The notes under the pieces are model-generated. The model was given only the letters and a program-made list of their open reading frames with translations. It was not told where the DNA came from and searched no databases. Positions 6,310 through 6,398 of a stretch of 6,398 nt of DNA are shown here, in pieces. A program made the translations under genes and the position numbers. The stretch covers positions 1 to 6,398 of the forward strand of contig JAFRMM010000110.1 in assembly GCA_017430675.1 (NCBI GenBank), written 5' to 3'. Each line of letters opens with the position of its first letter. Position 1 is the stretch's first letter. Origin of the DNA: Prevotella sp. (lineage in GTDB: Bacteria; Bacteroidota; Bacteroidia; Bacteroidales; Bacteroidaceae).

Positions 6310-6398
6310 GCTTTCGCCCAAAAATCCGGGCGATCTGCATGAAGAAGGAGTTCTTTGAAAGATTTACATAGACAGAAGTAGTACAAGAAGCGAGTACC
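6310..6398 (+). other. Start of an rRNA operon leader (16S gene lies beyond the window)
   Basis: The transcript predicted from the promoter at 6273-6304 has no protein frame of note. It contains a hairpin CGCCC/GGGCG (6315-6319 with 6328-6332, 8-nt loop). A boxA-like antitermination element GTTCTTTGA follows at 6350-6358. The end, AGTAGTACAAGAAGCGAG at 6377-6394, is of the kind I recognise from leaders preceding 16S rRNA in Prevotella and Bacteroides. The mature 16S start is not reached. Identification rests on recalled pattern, and the exact transcription start is estimated. Confidence 0.72.

Noticed and set aside
6195..6386. 63-codon minus-strand frame opposite the rRNA promoter and leader
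   Set aside because: It runs antisense through a strong promoter and rRNA leader, has no promoter or recognisable product, and is best explained by chance in AT-rich DNA.

Overview
The window looks like chromosomal DNA from a member of the Bacteroidales, most likely Prevotellaceae. Three things suggest this. Two strong promoter matches have the Bacteroidetes architecture (TTTG, 20 nt, TAnnTTTG). Start codons lack convincing Shine-Dalgarno sequences. The last ~90 bases read like a Prevotella/Bacteroides rRNA operon leader (GTTCTTTGA box followed by an AGTAGTACAAGAAGCGAG-type stretch). The genus is inferred from pattern recognition, not from a search.

Left half (1-3302, minus strand): a compact, probably co-transcribed cluster in the order pyrB, pyrI, COG0523 metallochaperone-type GTPase, glyA. 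pyrB and pyrI overlap by 4 bp (ATGA) and encode the catalytic and zinc-binding regulatory chains of aspartate carbamoyltransferase, the committed step of pyrimidine synthesis. The GTPase follows pyrI after 15 bp. It has a Walker A motif, a CICC metal motif and a His/Asp/Glu-rich arm with 22 histidines. glyA (serine hydroxymethyltransferase, glycine and one-carbon units) follows after 34 bp and is cut by the window edge. The set is nucleotide-precursor metabolism with an embedded metal-handling protein.

Middle (3274-3859): a ~586 bp divergent intergenic region with a probable pyrB promoter on the left and a strong promoter for the right-hand gene. Between them lie four 21-bp tandem repeats, a small palindrome, and a 13-bp-stem inverted repeat. 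None of these is explained by the flanking genes, and they may be dispersed non-coding elements.

Right half (3860-6398, plus strand): a complete class A penicillin-binding protein (glycosyltransferase 51 plus transpeptidase) that polymerises and cross-links peptidoglycan. It is followed by a probable AT-rich intrinsic terminator, then a strong promoter and leader that appear to belong to an rRNA operon whose 16S gene lies beyond the window.

Most of the window is ordinary core genome. The points worth a second look are the COG0523 GTPase placed directly behind the zinc-dependent pyrI, and the repeat and hairpin content of the divergent intergenic region. I did not find convincing evidence of a wholly new system.
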